Notes: generated from the sequence alone by a model not told the origin. A DNA stretch of 64,000 nt from Oharaeibacter diazotrophicus (GCF_004362745.1 NZ_SNXY01000008.1:525634-589633); one strand, 5' to 3'. Positions 42,277 to 51,505 are shown, counted from the stretch's first letter. Numbers and translations are program-made.

Positions 42277-42738
42277 ATGAGCCCTCGTTCTCTCGTCCTG
42301 CTGGCTTCGGCGCTTGCCGCCGTCGCATCCGTCACCTCCCACGCCGGCGCGGCCACCATCGCCGACGGCGCCTACATGGAGCAGAGCGTCAACAGCTGCC
42401 CCGGTCAGTCCCACTGCTATCTGAACTATTCGAAGATCCCCGTGGGCAAGACGCTCATACTGACGGACGTCAGCTGCATCGCAACGGCCGACGCGGGTGT
42501 CGTGCTCACCGCGTCTCGTCTGCGGCGGACCGGTTCGGGCGATCTGACCGGCACCAACTCGATTCCACCAGTGTACACCAACTCCTTCCCGCAGAATGGC
42601 AGCCATGTTCTGCAAACCAGGACGTTGTTCATCGTGCAGCCGGGGCAATCGCCCTTGATCGGTGCGAGCTACAGCGCCGCCTCCAGCAGCAACATCTTGG
42701 ACTGCACCATCGCCGGGGTGCTCAAGTCCACGCCATGA
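42277..42738 (+). CDS. Four-cysteine secreted protein, array member I
   Basis: A 153-residue exported protein, last of the array. Signal peptide about 1-25 (SHAGA). Cysteines: CPGQSHC, LTDVSC and DCTIAGVLK, followed by a STP tail. The core YSKIPVGKTLILTDVSC has Val for the usual Ala. It pairs with H as a second subgroup marked by GAYMEQSVNSC and the NSIPPVYT segment. The 244 bases between it and ffh show no gene. Confidence 0.8.
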   Translation: MSPRSLVLLASALAAVASVTSHAGAATIADGAYMEQSVNSCPGQSHCYLNYSKIPVGKTLILTDVSCIATADAGVVLTASRLRRTGSGDLTGTNSIPPVYTNSFPQNGSHVLQTRTLFIVQPGQSPLIGASYSAASSSNILDCTIAGVLKSTP

Positions 42739-42982
42739 AGCTCCGGTCTCCGATGCCGGCGCGGGGCCGAGGGCGTCGTCCGTCCTTGACTCCACGCCGC
42801 CGTGGGAGTAACGCCACCATCCGATCACGGCCGTTTCCGACGACCGAGCCGCCGACCGGGGCTTGACCCCGGAGGTCACCGCCCGCCGGCGCGTTGCGCT
42901 CGCGGGTGCGTTTCGTGCTTGGGAATCGCTCCGGACGCGACCACATGGAGCGGGCTCGACCCCTCCGGAGCCCTGGGAAACC

Positions 42983-44524
42983 ATGTTCGAAAGCCTTTCC
43001 GATCGCCTGTCCGGCATTTTCGACAAGCTCACCCGCCGCGGTGCGCTGTCGGAGGCCGACGTGTCGGAGGCCATGCGCGAGGTGCGCCGGGCCCTGCTCG
43101 AGGCCGACGTCGCGCTCGACGTGGTCAAGTCCTTCACCGACAAGGTGCGCACCCGCGCCGTCGGCCAGGAGGTGGTCAAGTCGATCACCCCGGGCCAGAT
43201 GGTGGTCAAGATCGTCCACGACACCCTCGTGGAGACGCTCGGCTCCGACGCCAGGCCGATCGACCTCGTCGCCCCGGCGCCGGTGCCGATCCTGATGGTC
43301 GGCCTGCAGGGCTCGGGCAAGACCACCACCACCGCCAAGATCGCCCGCCGCCTCAAGGAGCGCGAGCGCAAGCGCGTGCTGATGGCCTCGCTCGACACCC
43401 GCCGCCCGGCGGCGATGGAGCAGCTCAAGGTCCTCGGCGAGCAGAACGACGTCGACACCCTGCCGATCGTGGCCGGGCAGTCCGCCGTCGAGATCGCCAA
43501 GCGCGCCCTCACCGCCGCCCGGCTCGGCGGCTACGACGTCGTCATCCTCGACACCGCCGGCCGCGTCACGGTCGACGAGGGCCTGATGGACGAGGCCGCC
43601 GAGGTCAAGCGCGTCACCGATCCGCACGAGGTGCTGCTGGTCGCCGACGCCCTGACCGGCCAGGACGCGGTCAACACCGCCCGCGCCTTCGACGGGCGGA
43701 TCGGCATCACCGGCATCGTGCTGACCCGCGTCGACGGCGACGGCCGCGGCGGCGCCGCACTGTCGATGCGCGCCGTCACCGGCAAGCCGATCAAGCTGAT
43801 GGGCGTCGGCGAGAAGGCCGACGCGCTCGAGGACTTCCATCCCTCGCGCGTCGCCGACCGCATCCTCGGCATGGGCGACATCGTCGCCCTGGTCGAGAAG
43901 GCCGCCGAGAACTTCGACGCCGAGCGCGCGGCCAAGATGGCCGCCAAGATGGGCAAGGGCGAGTTCGACCTCGACGACCTCGCCGAGCAGCTGAAGCAGA
44001 TGCAGAAGCTCGGCGGCATGGGCGGGATCATGAGTCTGATGCCCGGCATGGGCAAGATGAAGAACCAGATCGCGGCCGCCGGCCTCGACGACCGCTTCGT
44101 CAAGCGCCAGATCGCCATCATCTCCTCGATGACGAAGAAGGAGCGCGCCAAGCCCGCCGTCATCGACGCCAAGCGCCGCAAGCGCATCGCCGCCGGTTCG
44201 GGTACCGACGTCGCCGACGTCAACAAGGTGCTGAAGACCCACCGCCAGATGGCCGACATGATGAAGGCCATGGGCAAGCAGAAGGGCGGCCTGATGGGCG
44301 CGCTCGGCGGCATGTTCGGCAAGGGCGGCATGCCCGACCCCTCCAAGATGGATCCGGCCGCCCTCGAGAAGATGGCGCGGGACATGGGGATCGGCGGCGG
44401 CGCCGGCGGTCTGCCGCCCGGCCTGCCCAAGGGCCTGCCGCCGGGTTTCGGCGCGGGGATGCCCGGCGGGATGCCGAAGCTCCCGGGCCTGCCCGGCTTC
44501 GGCAAGGGGCCGAAGAAGAAATGA
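42983..44524 (+). CDS. ffh: Signal recognition particle protein Ffh
   Basis: SRP54 GTPase that binds signal peptides and SRP RNA. The 513-residue protein has the N domain (1-90), G1 GLQGSGKTT (107-115), DTAGRVTVDE, TRVDGDGRGG, and a C-terminal methionine-rich M domain (about 330-500) containing GGMGGIMSLMPGMGKMK. The tail is rich in Met-Pro-Gly. The upstream in-frame extension is unconserved. First gene of ffh-aroQ-rpsP-rimM-trmD-rplS; its stop overlaps the next start as ATGA. No SRP RNA gene was seen in the window. Confidence 0.97.
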   Translation: MFESLSDRLSGIFDKLTRRGALSEADVSEAMREVRRALLEADVALDVVKSFTDKVRTRAVGQEVVKSITPGQMVVKIVHDTLVETLGSDARPIDLVAPAPVPILMVGLQGSGKTTTTAKIARRLKERERKRVLMASLDTRRPAAMEQLKVLGEQNDVDTLPIVAGQSAVEIAKRALTAARLGGYDVVILDTAGRVTVDEGLMDEAAEVKRVTDPHEVLLVADALTGQDAVNTARAFDGRIGITGIVLTRVDGDGRGGAALSMRAVTGKPIKLMGVGEKADALEDFHPSRVADRILGMGDIVALVEKAAENFDAERAAKMAAKMGKGEFDLDDLAEQLKQMQKLGGMGGIMSLMPGMGKMKNQIAAAGLDDRFVKRQIAIISSMTKKERAKPAVIDAKRRKRIAAGSGTDVADVNKVLKTHRQMADMMKAMGKQKGGLMGALGGMFGKGGMPDPSKMDPAALEKMARDMGIGGGAGGLPPGLPKGLPPGFGAGMPGGMPKLPGLPGFGKGPKKK

Positions 44525-44847
44525 GGGACGCCGAGGAGCCCGCGACCGCCGAACTTTCGCGGATCCGGGCGGAGATCGACGCCGTCGACGAACGGCTGAT
44601 CGCTCTCCTCGCCGACCGCTTCCGCCTGACGAGGGCGATCGGCCGGCTCAAGGTGGACAACGACATCGCGTCGGTCGATCCGGCGCGGGAGAAGATCCAG
44701 ATCGCCAGGATCCGGCGCCTCGCCGGGGCGGCCGGTCTGGACGAGGACCTCGCCGAGACGGTGCTGCGCACCGTGATCGGCCAGGTCGTCGTCGATCACG
44801 AGGACATGCGGCGCCGCAGCGCCGACGACACGCAGGACCAGGAGTAG
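44521..44847 (+). CDS. Chorismate mutase, AroQ class
   Basis: A 108-residue all-helical enzyme converting chorismate to prephenate. The family N-terminus is clear: [33 protein letters not shown], with the active-site arginine and lysine, followed by [16 protein letters not shown]. It overlaps ffh by 4 bases and precedes rpsP by 4 bases, a placement known for a monofunctional chorismate mutase in rhizobia. Confidence 0.88.
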   Translation: MRDAEEPATAELSRIRAEIDAVDERLIALLADRFRLTRAIGRLKVDNDIASVDPAREKIQIARIRRLAGAAGLDEDLAETVLRTVIGQVVVDHEDMRRRSADDTQDQE

Positions 44848-44851
44848 GACA

Positions 44852-45205
44852 ATGTCGCTGAAGATCCGTCTCGCCCGTGGCGGCGCCAAGAAGCGCCCGC
44901 ACTATTCGATCGTCATCGCCGACGCGCGCTCGCCGCGCGACGGCCGCTTCATCGAGAAGATCGGCACCTTCGATCCGCTGAAGCCCAAGGATTCGGCCGA
45001 GCGCGTCAAGCTCGACGTCGAGCGCGCCCGGCACTGGCTCGCCAACGGCGCGCAGCCGACCGACCGCGTGCTGCGCTTCCTCGACGCCGCCGGCCTCGTC
45101 AAGCGCGCCGCGCGCAGCAACCCGAACAAGGCCGAGCCGGGCGCCAAGGCCAAGGAACGCGCCGCCGAGCGCGCCGAGAAGGCCGCCGCCGCCTCGGCGG
45201 AGTGA
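44852..45205 (+). CDS. rpsP: 30S ribosomal protein S16
   Basis: A 117-residue S16 with the conserved core [26 protein letters not shown] (start) and [11 protein letters not shown]. The C-terminal extension (about 85-117, Lys/Ala/Glu-rich) is typical of alphaproteobacterial S16. Part of the ffh-rplS operon; a stem-loop follows at 45260-45285. Confidence 0.96.
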   Translation: MSLKIRLARGGAKKRPHYSIVIADARSPRDGRFIEKIGTFDPLKPKDSAERVKLDVERARHWLANGAQPTDRVLRFLDAAGLVKRAARSNPNKAEPGAKAKERAAERAEKAAAASAE

Positions 45206-45259
45206 GATCGCGTCCGTGACGGTCCGGCCCAGGTCGGCCGTCGCCGGTGCTGCTTCCGG

Positions 45260-45292
45260 GACCCCGCGCGGCGACGTGCGGGGTCTTCGCGT
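45260..45292 (+). terminator. Hairpin between rpsP and rimM
   Basis: Stem GACCCCGC / GCGGGGTC followed by TTCGCGTT. The 166-base gap between rpsP and rimM is long for this operon, so the hairpin may be an attenuator that lowers rimM-trmD expression relative to ribosomal proteins. The weak T-run makes it uncertain. Confidence 0.45.
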
Positions 45293-45371
45293 TCGACGCC
45301 TCCGCATCGCGGGGTACCGCGCGACGTGCCCCGGGATTGACTCGGCCGGCCGATCGTGGTCGGCAGGTGCC

Positions 45372-45956
45372 ATGGCCAGACCCCAGATCCCTCCGACCGC
45401 ACCCCTTTCCGACCCCGTCCTCCTCGCCGAGATCGGCGCCGCGCACGGCGTGCGCGGACAGGTCCGCGTCAAGTCGCACACCGGCGATCCCGAGGCGTTC
45501 CGGGACTACGGCCCGCTCTACGACGAGCGCGGCCGGCGCTTCGTGGTGGCGAGCGCCCGGCCGCTCAAGGACGACATGCTCGTGGTCGCCTTCGAAGGCC
45601 TGACCGATCGCACCGCCGCCGAGGCGCTGACCCGTACCAAGCTCTACGTCGACCGTTCGGCGCTGCCCGAACCGGAGGACGAGGACGAGTTCTACCACGC
45701 CGACCTCGTGGGCCTTTCCGTCGTCACCGCCGCGGGCGAGACGGTCGGCACCGTCGTCGCCGTGCAGAATTTCGGCGCCGACGACCTGATCGAGGTCGCC
45801 CGGCCCGGCCGGCGCTCGGTCCACGTGCCGTTCACGCGGGCCGTGGTGCCGGTGGTCGACGTCGCCGGCGGGCGGATCGTGATCGAACCGCCGGAGGGGC
45901 TCCTGGACGACGACGCCCGGCCCGAGCCGGGCGAAGACGGCGGGGATGCGCCGTGA
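45372..45956 (+). CDS. rimM: Ribosome maturation factor RimM
   Basis: Assists 30S head assembly by binding S19. The 194-residue protein has the N-terminal beta-barrel ([21 protein letters not shown]) and the PRC-barrel ([13 protein letters not shown]...[12 protein letters not shown]). The acidic tail is variable in the family. The stop overlaps the trmD GTG start by 4 bases. Confidence 0.94.
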   Translation: MARPQIPPTAPLSDPVLLAEIGAAHGVRGQVRVKSHTGDPEAFRDYGPLYDERGRRFVVASARPLKDDMLVVAFEGLTDRTAAEALTRTKLYVDRSALPEPEDEDEFYHADLVGLSVVTAAGETVGTVVAVQNFGADDLIEVARPGRRSVHVPFTRAVVPVVDVAGGRIVIEPPEGLLDDDARPEPGEDGGDAP

Positions 45957-46690
45957 CCGACGCTTCCGCCCCGGCGGCGGCCTTCCGCGCCGACGTGCTG
46001 ACGCTCTATCCGGAGATGTTCCCCGGCCCGCTCGGCGTCAGCCTCGCCGGGCGGGCGCTGGCGCGGGGCACGTGGTCGCTGACGGCGACCCAGATCCGCG
46101 ACTTCGCGACCGACCGCCACCGCACCGTCGACGACACGCCCGCCGGCGGCGGGCCGGGCATGGTGATGCGCCCCGACGTGCTCGCCGCGGCGATCGACGC
46201 GGTGTCGCCCGCGGACGATCCGCGGCCGCGCCTCCTGATGAGCCCGCGCGGCGCGCCGCTGACGCAGGCGCGGGTGCGCGCCCTCGCCGCCGGCCCGGGC
46301 GCGGTGATCCTGTGCGGCCGCTTCGAGGGGGTCGACGAGCGGGTGATCGGCCGGCGCGGCCTCGAGGAGGTCTCGATCGGCGACTACGTGCTGTCGGGCG
46401 GCGAGGTGGCGGCGCTGGTGGTGCTCGACGCCGTCGTGCGCCTCTTGCCCGGCGTGATGGGCAACGCCGCCTCCGGCCACACCGAGAGCTTCGAGACCGG
46501 CCTGCTCGAACACCCGCAGTACACTCGGCCGGCCGCGTTCGAGGGCGAGGAGATCCCGCCGGTGCTGCTGTCGGGCGACCACGGCAAGGTCGACGTCTGG
46601 CGCCGCACCGAGGCGCTCCGGATCACGCGGGAACGCCGGCCGGACCTCCATGCCGCCCACGTCGCCGGAAAATCGCGGTCCGAGGCTTGA
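45953..46690 (+). CDS. trmD: tRNA (guanine37-N1)-methyltransferase
   Basis: SPOUT-class enzyme methylating G37 of tRNAs to prevent frameshifting. The 245-residue protein has the SAM-knot segments [21 protein letters not shown] and [11 protein letters not shown]. It begins at GTG overlapping the rimM stop (GTGA), which requires translational coupling. Confidence 0.95.
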   Translation: MTDASAPAAAFRADVLTLYPEMFPGPLGVSLAGRALARGTWSLTATQIRDFATDRHRTVDDTPAGGGPGMVMRPDVLAAAIDAVSPADDPRPRLLMSPRGAPLTQARVRALAAGPGAVILCGRFEGVDERVIGRRGLEEVSIGDYVLSGGEVAALVVLDAVVRLLPGVMGNAASGHTESFETGLLEHPQYTRPAAFEGEEIPPVLLSGDHGKVDVWRRTEALRITRERRPDLHAAHVAGKSRSEA

Positions 46691-46861
46691 CGGCGTCGGC
46701 CGGCGCGGGCAGAAACCCGCGATCCGGAGTCGACAACGGACGGGCCTTCGTGTACGAAGCCCGCCACATAATTCCGCGCGAGAATCCGACGACGAACTCG
46801 CCCCCCATCGCAGCGACGATCGCGGGCGCTCTGGCCGTTCGGCAGAAGAAGGTTCTTTGAG

Positions 46862-47287
46862 ATGAGCGACATCATCAAGCAGCTCGAGGCCGAGCAGATG
46901 GCGGCGATCGCCGCCAAGCGCGTCCTGCCGGCTTTCGGCCCGGGCGACACCGTCCGCGTCAACGTCAAGGTCGTCGAAGGCACCCGCACCCGCGTGCAGG
47001 CCTACGAGGGCGTCGTGATCGCGCGCAAGGGCGGCGGCCTCAACGAGAGCTTCACCGTCCGCAAGATCTCCTACGGCGAGGGCGTCGAGCGCGTCTTCCC
47101 GGTCTATTCGCCGCTGGTCGAGTCGGTCGACGTCGTGCGCCGCGGCAAGGTGCGCCGCGCCAAGCTCTACTACCTGCGCGATCTGCGCGGCAAGTCGGCC
47201 CGCATCGTCGAGGCCACCAACGCCCGCGCCCGCAAGCTCAACGAGGCCGCCCGCGCGGCCGCCGCGGCCCCTGCCGCCGCCGAGTGA
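46862..47287 (+). CDS. rplS: 50S ribosomal protein L19
   Basis: A 141-residue L19 with the core [31 protein letters not shown] and [20 protein letters not shown]. The alanine-rich C-terminus is usual in the group. The 171-base gap upstream contains a stem-loop (GGGCCTTCG / CGAAGCCC, about 46742-46763) that could act in leader control. Followed by an intrinsic terminator. Confidence 0.96.
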   Translation: MSDIIKQLEAEQMAAIAAKRVLPAFGPGDTVRVNVKVVEGTRTRVQAYEGVVIARKGGGLNESFTVRKISYGEGVERVFPVYSPLVESVDVVRRGKVRRAKLYYLRDLRGKSARIVEATNARARKLNEAARAAAAAPAAAE

Positions 47288-47312
47288 GCCCCGGCTCGTC
47301 ACCCTTCCCGTC

Positions 47313-47342
47313 AAGGCCCGCCTCGTGCGGGCCTTTTCGTTT
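47313..47342 (+). terminator. Intrinsic terminator after rplS
   Basis: Perfect 9-bp stem AAGGCCCGC / GCGGGCCTT with loop CTCGT, followed by TTCGTTT; it ends the ffh-rplS operon. Confidence 0.82.
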
Positions 47343-47360
47343 GCGCATCCGGCGGAGCCC

Positions 47361-48179
47361 ATGACCACCACGCTGACGGTCGCCACCTGGAACATCAACT
47401 CGGTGCGGATGCGCCGGCTGATCGTCGAGCGCCTGCTCAACGAGGTCGGCCCGGACGTGGTCTGCCTGCAGGAGACCAAGTGCCAGGACGCGCAGTTCCC
47501 GAGCGCGGACTTCCGCAAGCTCGGCTACGAGCACGTCGCCTGCAACGGCGGTCGCGGCGGCTACCACGGCGTCGCCATCCTGTCGCGGCTGCCGCTCGCC
47601 GACGTCGAGGTCCGCGACTTCTGCGGCAAGGACGTCGACCCGCGTCACCTCGCGGCGACGGTGACGGTGAACGGCCGGCCGGTGCGGCTGCACAATTTCT
47701 ACGTCCCGGCCGGCGGCGACGAGCCCGATCCCGAGGCCAACCCGAAGTTCCGCCACAAGCTCGACTTCCTCGCCGAGATGGCGGCGTGGCTGCCGGGTGC
47801 CTCCGGCGGCGTGCCGGACGTGGTGGTCGGCGACCTCAACGTCGCGCCCTACGAGACCGACGTGTGGTCGCACAAGGCGCTGATCGACGTGGTCAGCCAC
47901 ACGCCGATCGAGTGCGAGGCGCTCGAGAAGGTGCGTCTCGCCGGCGGCTGGGTCGACGTCGCCCGCACCTTCGTGCCGATCGAGGAGCGGCTCTACACGT
48001 GGTGGAGCTATCGGGCCAAGGACTGGCGCGCCACCGACAAGGGCCGCAGGCTCGACCACGTCTGGGCCCATCCGGACCTCGCCGCCCGCGCCACCGCCTT
48101 CCGCGTCCTCAAGGACGCCCGCGACTGGGACCGGCCGTCCGACCACGCGCCGCTGCTGGTGACGCTGGACCTCGGCTGA
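47361..48179 (+). CDS. xthA: Exodeoxyribonuclease III
   Basis: AP endonuclease and 3'-5' exonuclease of base-excision repair. The 272-residue protein shows the EEP-fold motifs ATWNINSVRMR (about 6-16), CLQETKCQD with the metal-binding glutamate, GDLNVAP and the C-terminal SDHAPL. The start lies shortly after the rplS terminator. Xth next to a cNMP-binding protein and an OmpR-type regulator is a recurring arrangement in Hyphomicrobiales. Confidence 0.95.
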   Translation: MTTTLTVATWNINSVRMRRLIVERLLNEVGPDVVCLQETKCQDAQFPSADFRKLGYEHVACNGGRGGYHGVAILSRLPLADVEVRDFCGKDVDPRHLAATVTVNGRPVRLHNFYVPAGGDEPDPEANPKFRHKLDFLAEMAAWLPGASGGVPDVVVGDLNVAPYETDVWSHKALIDVVSHTPIECEALEKVRLAGGWVDVARTFVPIEERLYTWWSYRAKDWRATDKGRRLDHVWAHPDLAARATAFRVLKDARDWDRPSDHAPLLVTLDLG

Positions 48180-48284
48180 CGATTGAATGCGAGTTCGCAA
48201 GGTTCCGACCCGTGGTCGGAGCGTTGCGCGCGAGAAGCGCCCGACCGGGCGCCGGCCGAGAGGCCGTGACAGGCATGGCGGCTT

Positions 48285-48749
48285 TCAGCCGCCCTCGATG
48301 GCGTCGAGCCGGCGCTTGACCGCGCCGAGTTCGCCGGTGGTGCGCACCAGCCGCTCGGCGACGCGGCCACGCAGCCGCTCGGCGACCTCCGGGTATTCGT
48401 CGAGCATGCGGCGGAACAGCGGCCGACGGATCTGGATGACGGCGACGTCGCCGACGGCGACCGCCGTGGTGGCGCGCTCGCCCTCGACGATCATCGAGAG
48501 CTCGCCGATCAGCCCGGCCTCGCCGACGGTCTCGATCACGACGTCGTCGCGACCGGCCGGATGGATCGCGACCTCGCCGGAGACGACGACGAAGCCGCTG
48601 TCGGCGCGGTCGCCGGCGCTGAACAGGCGCTGGCCGGACCGGTAGCTGCGGTTCTCCGCCGAGAAGGCGAGCAGGCGCAGCTTGTCCTCGGTGAACTCGG
48701 ACAGCATCGGCACGCGCTGCAGCAGGCGGACGTCGGACTCGAGGCTCAT
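48285..48749 (-). CDS. Cyclic-nucleotide-binding-domain protein
   Basis: A 154-residue protein consisting of one cNMP-binding beta-barrel (about 12-120) and a C-terminal helix. The phosphate-binding cassette region reads GELSMIVEGERATTAVAVGD, keeping the GE and the R-A-T pattern. No DNA-binding domain is present, so it is not a Crp-type regulator. Ligand and partner are unknown. Minus strand, downstream of the CenR-like gene and separated from it by a hairpin. Confidence 0.85.
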   Translation of the reverse strand: MSLESDVRLLQRVPMLSEFTEDKLRLLAFSAENRSYRSGQRLFSAGDRADSGFVVVSGEVAIHPAGRDDVVIETVGEAGLIGELSMIVEGERATTAVAVGDVAVIQIRRPLFRRMLDEYPEVAERLRGRVAERLVRTTGELGAVKRRLDAIEGG

Positions 48750-48775
48750 GGCCGGGCGCGTGGGCCTTGTGGCGA

Positions 48776-48798
48776 AACGACGGGACGATCCCGTCGTT
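48776..48798. terminator. Perfect hairpin between the regulator and the cNMP-binding gene
   Basis: 10-bp stem AACGACGGGA / TCCCGTCGTT with a 3-base loop. On the minus strand it is followed by TCGCC, a weak tail. It may end the CenR-like transcript or separate the two genes. Confidence 0.5.
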
Positions 48799-48906
48799 CT
48801 TAACCCGGAGCGCGGCCCGCACGCGAGCGATTCGAACGGGCCGGACCGGTGAAACCGGCGGTCGTCGACCGAAAAAATGTTCCCGCTCGCCGGCGGCCCG
48901 TCGCCG

Positions 48907-49590
48907 TCAGGGCACCAGCTTGTAGCCGCCGCCCTCGGTCACCAGCAGCTGCGCATTGGAGGGATCCTTCTCGATCTTCTGGCGCAGGCGGTAGATGTGG
49001 GTCTCGAGCGTGTGGGTGGTGATGCCGGCGTTGTAGCCCCAGACCTCGTGGAGCAGCACGTCGCGGGTGATCACCTTCTCGCCGGCCCGGTAGAGGAACT
49101 TCAGGATCGAGGTCTCCTTCTCGGTCAGCCGCACCTTCGAGCCCTTGGGATCGACCAGCAGCTTGGCCGAGGGGCGGAAGGTGTAGGGCCCGATGTTGAA
49201 GACCGCGTCCTCGGACTGCTCGTGCTGGCGCAGCTGGGCGCGGACGCGGGCGAGCAGAACCGCGAACTTGAACGGCTTGGTGACGTAGTCGTTGGCGCCG
49301 GCCTCGAGGCCTAGGATCTGGTCGCTGTCGGTGTCGTGGCCGGTCAGCATGATCACCGGGCTGGCGAAGCCGCTCTTGCGCAGGATCTTCACCGCCTCGC
49401 GGCCGTCCATGTCGGGCAGGCCGACGTCCATCAGCACGAGGTCGACGTGGGCGGCCCGGGCGGTCTGCACGCCCTTGGTCGCGGTTTCGGCCTGGAGCGG
49501 TTCGAATTCCTCGGTGAGGGAGAGCTGCTCGACGAGGGCCTCCCGGAGATCGGGATCGTCGTCCACGATGAGGATCTTGCGGGCGGTCAT
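48907..49590 (-). CDS. cenR: OmpR/PhoB-family response regulator, CenR/OtpR-like
   Basis: A 227-residue two-component regulator. The receiver domain (1-120) has the acidic pocket DDD (10-12), the phosphoacceptor Asp55 (LVLMDVGLPDMDG), and YVTKPF with the switch lysine. The C-terminal winged helix (about 130-227) includes LTEKETSILKFLYRAG and THTLETHIYRLRQKIE. Sequence and location resemble the envelope regulator called CenR in Caulobacter and OtpR in Brucella. The symbol is by resemblance; no sensor kinase is adjacent. Confidence 0.75.
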   Translation of the reverse strand: MTARKILIVDDDPDLREALVEQLSLTEEFEPLQAETATKGVQTARAAHVDLVLMDVGLPDMDGREAVKILRKSGFASPVIMLTGHDTDSDQILGLEAGANDYVTKPFKFAVLLARVRAQLRQHEQSEDAVFNIGPYTFRPSAKLLVDPKGSKVRLTEKETSILKFLYRAGEKVITRDVLLHEVWGYNAGITTHTLETHIYRLRQKIEKDPSNAQLLVTEGGGYKLVP

Positions 49591-49689
49591 GGAAACCCCG
49601 TAACAGTCGGAAGTGGCGGTCCGCCGCGGACGGATTCGCCGCGAAACAGTGCACCACACAAGCCGGATCGGCCAGAGGACGCAAGCTCC

Positions 49690-50253
49690 GTGGACAATCG
49701 GCACGCAATCGTGACAGCGAAACGCGGCGCGATCACGCGTCTTCGCGTCGCGACGACCTGTGCGGGCGGTCGGCGCGGCCGTCTGGTCGGCGGCGGGGTG
49801 GACGTTCCCTGCGCGATCGGGCGCTCCGGCGTCGTCGCCGTCAAGCGCGAGGGCGACGGCGCGTCGCCGCGCGGCGCCTTCGCCGTGCTCGGCGGCTGGT
49901 ACCGGCCGGACCGCTTCTCCGTCCGACCGGCCTCCGGGGTGCCGCTCCGCACACTCCGCCGCGACGACGGCTGGTGCGACGCGAGCGCCGACCGCAACTA
50001 CAACCGCCCGGTCCGCCTGCCCTATCCCGCGGGCGCCGAGGCGATGTGGCGCGACGACGGCCTCTACGACGTGGTGCTGGCGCTGGACTGGAACATGGGT
50101 CCGCGGGCGCGCGGACGCGGCAGCGCCATCTTCTTTCATCTCGCGCGAGCCGACTTCGCGCCGACCGCCGGCTGCGTCGCGGTCTCGCGCGCGGCGATGC
50201 TGCGGATCCTGCCGCGGCTCTCCCGGCGGACCCTGGTCGTGTTCGGCCGCTGA
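49690..50253 (+). CDS. L,D-transpeptidase catalytic-domain (YkuD-like) protein
   Basis: A 187-residue protein with the YkuD active-site motif at the C-terminus: HLARADFAPTAGCVAVS, where the histidine and the cysteine of GCV are catalytic in the family. Upstream parts include CAIGRSGVVAVKREGDGASPRGAF, a typical YkuD opening. No signal peptide is obvious. L,D-transpeptidases cross-link peptidoglycan or attach proteins to it. The GTG at 49690 is chosen because AGAGGA lies about 10 bases upstream; GTG at 49711 is the alternative. Divergent from the CenR-like gene. Confidence 0.8.
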   Translation: MDNRHAIVTAKRGAITRLRVATTCAGGRRGRLVGGGVDVPCAIGRSGVVAVKREGDGASPRGAFAVLGGWYRPDRFSVRPASGVPLRTLRRDDGWCDASADRNYNRPVRLPYPAGAEAMWRDDGLYDVVLALDWNMGPRARGRGSAIFFHLARADFAPTAGCVAVSRAAMLRILPRLSRRTLVVFGR

Positions 50254-50258
50254 CACCG

Positions 50259-50277
50259 CGCCGGCGTGGTGCCGGCG
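50259..50277. terminator. Hairpin between convergent L,D-transpeptidase and ubiH genes
   Basis: Stem CGCCGGC / GCCGGCG with a 5-base loop fills most of the 28-base gap between two stop codons. No T-run on either strand; a simple insulating hairpin is likely. Confidence 0.4.
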
Positions 50278-50281
50278 GCGC

Positions 50282-51505
50282 TCAGACCGGCTCGCCGGCG
50301 AGCAGGCGCGGGGTGCCCCGGCCGATGCCGGCGGCTTCGCCGATGAAGAAGCGCTTCAGCAAGGGCAGCCGCTCGACGAGGCCGAGGCCGACGTCGCGGA
50401 CCATGCGCACCGGCGCGGCGTCGTTGGAGAACAGCCGGTTCAGCACGTCGGTGGTGGCGGCCATCTGCCAGGTGTCGAAGCGGCGCCAGCGCTGGTAGTC
50501 GTCGAGGACGTCGAGGGCGCCGGGGTCGCGGCCGATCCGGAGCGCCTCGGCCAGCACCTCGACCAGCGCGGCGACGTCGCGGAAGCCCATGTTGAGGCCC
50601 TGACCGGCGATCGGGTGCATGCCGTGGGCGCTGTCGCCGACGAGCGCGAAGCGCGGCGCGACGAAGTCGCGGGCGAGGGTGAGGCCGAGCGGATAGGCCG
50701 CGCGCGGGCCGGCGAGCCGGACCTCGCCGAGATGGTGGCCGACCCGGCGCTGCAGCTCGGTCTCGAAGACGAGGTCGTCGCCGGCGACGAGGCGGTCGGC
50801 GAGCGCGGTCTTCTCCGACCAGACCAGGGACGAGCGCCGGCCGCCCTTCAGCGGCAGCACCGCGAAGGGCCCGGCCGGCAGGAAGTGCTCCTCGGCGCGG
50901 CCCTCGTGGTCGCGGTCGTGCTCGATGGTGGTGACGATGCCGGACTGGCCGTAGTCCCAGGTGGTGGTCCGGATGCCGGCGAGGCCGCGCAGGCGCGAGC
51001 GTACGCCGTCGGCCGCGACCAGGAGGCCGGCGGCGATCCGCCGGCCGCCGGCGAGGCGGACCTCGACGCGCCCGCCGTCGGCCGAGAAGTCGGCGACCCG
51101 CTCGGGCGCGAGGATCGCGACCCCGGCCGCTTCGGCGGCGGCACCGAGCGCGCTCACCATCGCGCCGTTCGGCACCATGTGGGCGAAGGGCTCCCCGCCG
51201 GCGGTGACGCCGTCGAAGGTGAGGAACACAGGCCGGACCGCGTCCTCGAGGCGGCTGTCGGTGACGATCATCTCGCGGATCGCCTCCGCGGTCGGCTCGA
51301 TGGCGTCCCAGACGCCGAGGGTCGTCAGCATGCGCCGGGCGGCGGCGGCGATCGCCGAGGCGCGCGGGTCGCCGGCGAGGTCGCGCCAGGGCCGGAGGTC
51401 GACCACGGCGACGCGGACGCCGGGCACCGCGCGGGCGAGACCGAGGGCGAGCGACAGGCCGACGTAGCCACCGCCCGCGATCACGACGTCGGTTCGATCG
51501 GTCAT
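50282..51505 (-). CDS. Ubiquinone-biosynthesis FAD monooxygenase, UbiH/UbiF/UbiL family
   Basis: A 407-residue flavoprotein hydroxylase. Dinucleotide-binding motif VVIAGGGYVGLSLALGL (about 7-23), the DG motif AADGVRSRLRG (about 163-173) and the FAD-binding GDSAHGMHPIAGQGLNMG (about 290-307). These enzymes hydroxylate the aromatic ring of ubiquinone precursors. Which carbon it attacks (C1, C5 or C6) cannot be told from sequence alone. Divergent from the thioesterase gene. Confidence 0.88.
   Translation of the reverse strand: MTDRTDVVIAGGGYVGLSLALGLARAVPGVRVAVVDLRPWRDLAGDPRASAIAAAARRMLTTLGVWDAIEPTAEAIREMIVTDSRLEDAVRPVFLTFDGVTAGGEPFAHMVPNGAMVSALGAAAEAAGVAILAPERVADFSADGGRVEVRLAGGRRIAAGLLVAADGVRSRLRGLAGIRTTTWDYGQSGIVTTIEHDRDHEGRAEEHFLPAGPFAVLPLKGGRRSSLVWSEKTALADRLVAGDDLVFETELQRRVGHHLGEVRLAGPRAAYPLGLTLARDFVAPRFALVGDSAHGMHPIAGQGLNMGFRDVAALVEVLAEALRIGRDPGALDVLDDYQRWRRFDTWQMAATTDVLNRLFSNDAAPVRMVRDVGLGLVERLPLLKRFFIGEAAGIGRGTPRLLAGEPV

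Noticed and set aside
37801..42738. Tandem repeats considered as a CRISPR array
   Set aside because: Repeat units are several hundred bases long and encode proteins; there are no short regular repeats with unique spacers and no cas genes.
36000..43000. Array considered as a genomic island with an integrase or attachment sites
   Set aside because: No integrase, transposase, tRNA or flanking direct repeats seen; GC content is close to that of neighbours. Local duplication explains the block better.
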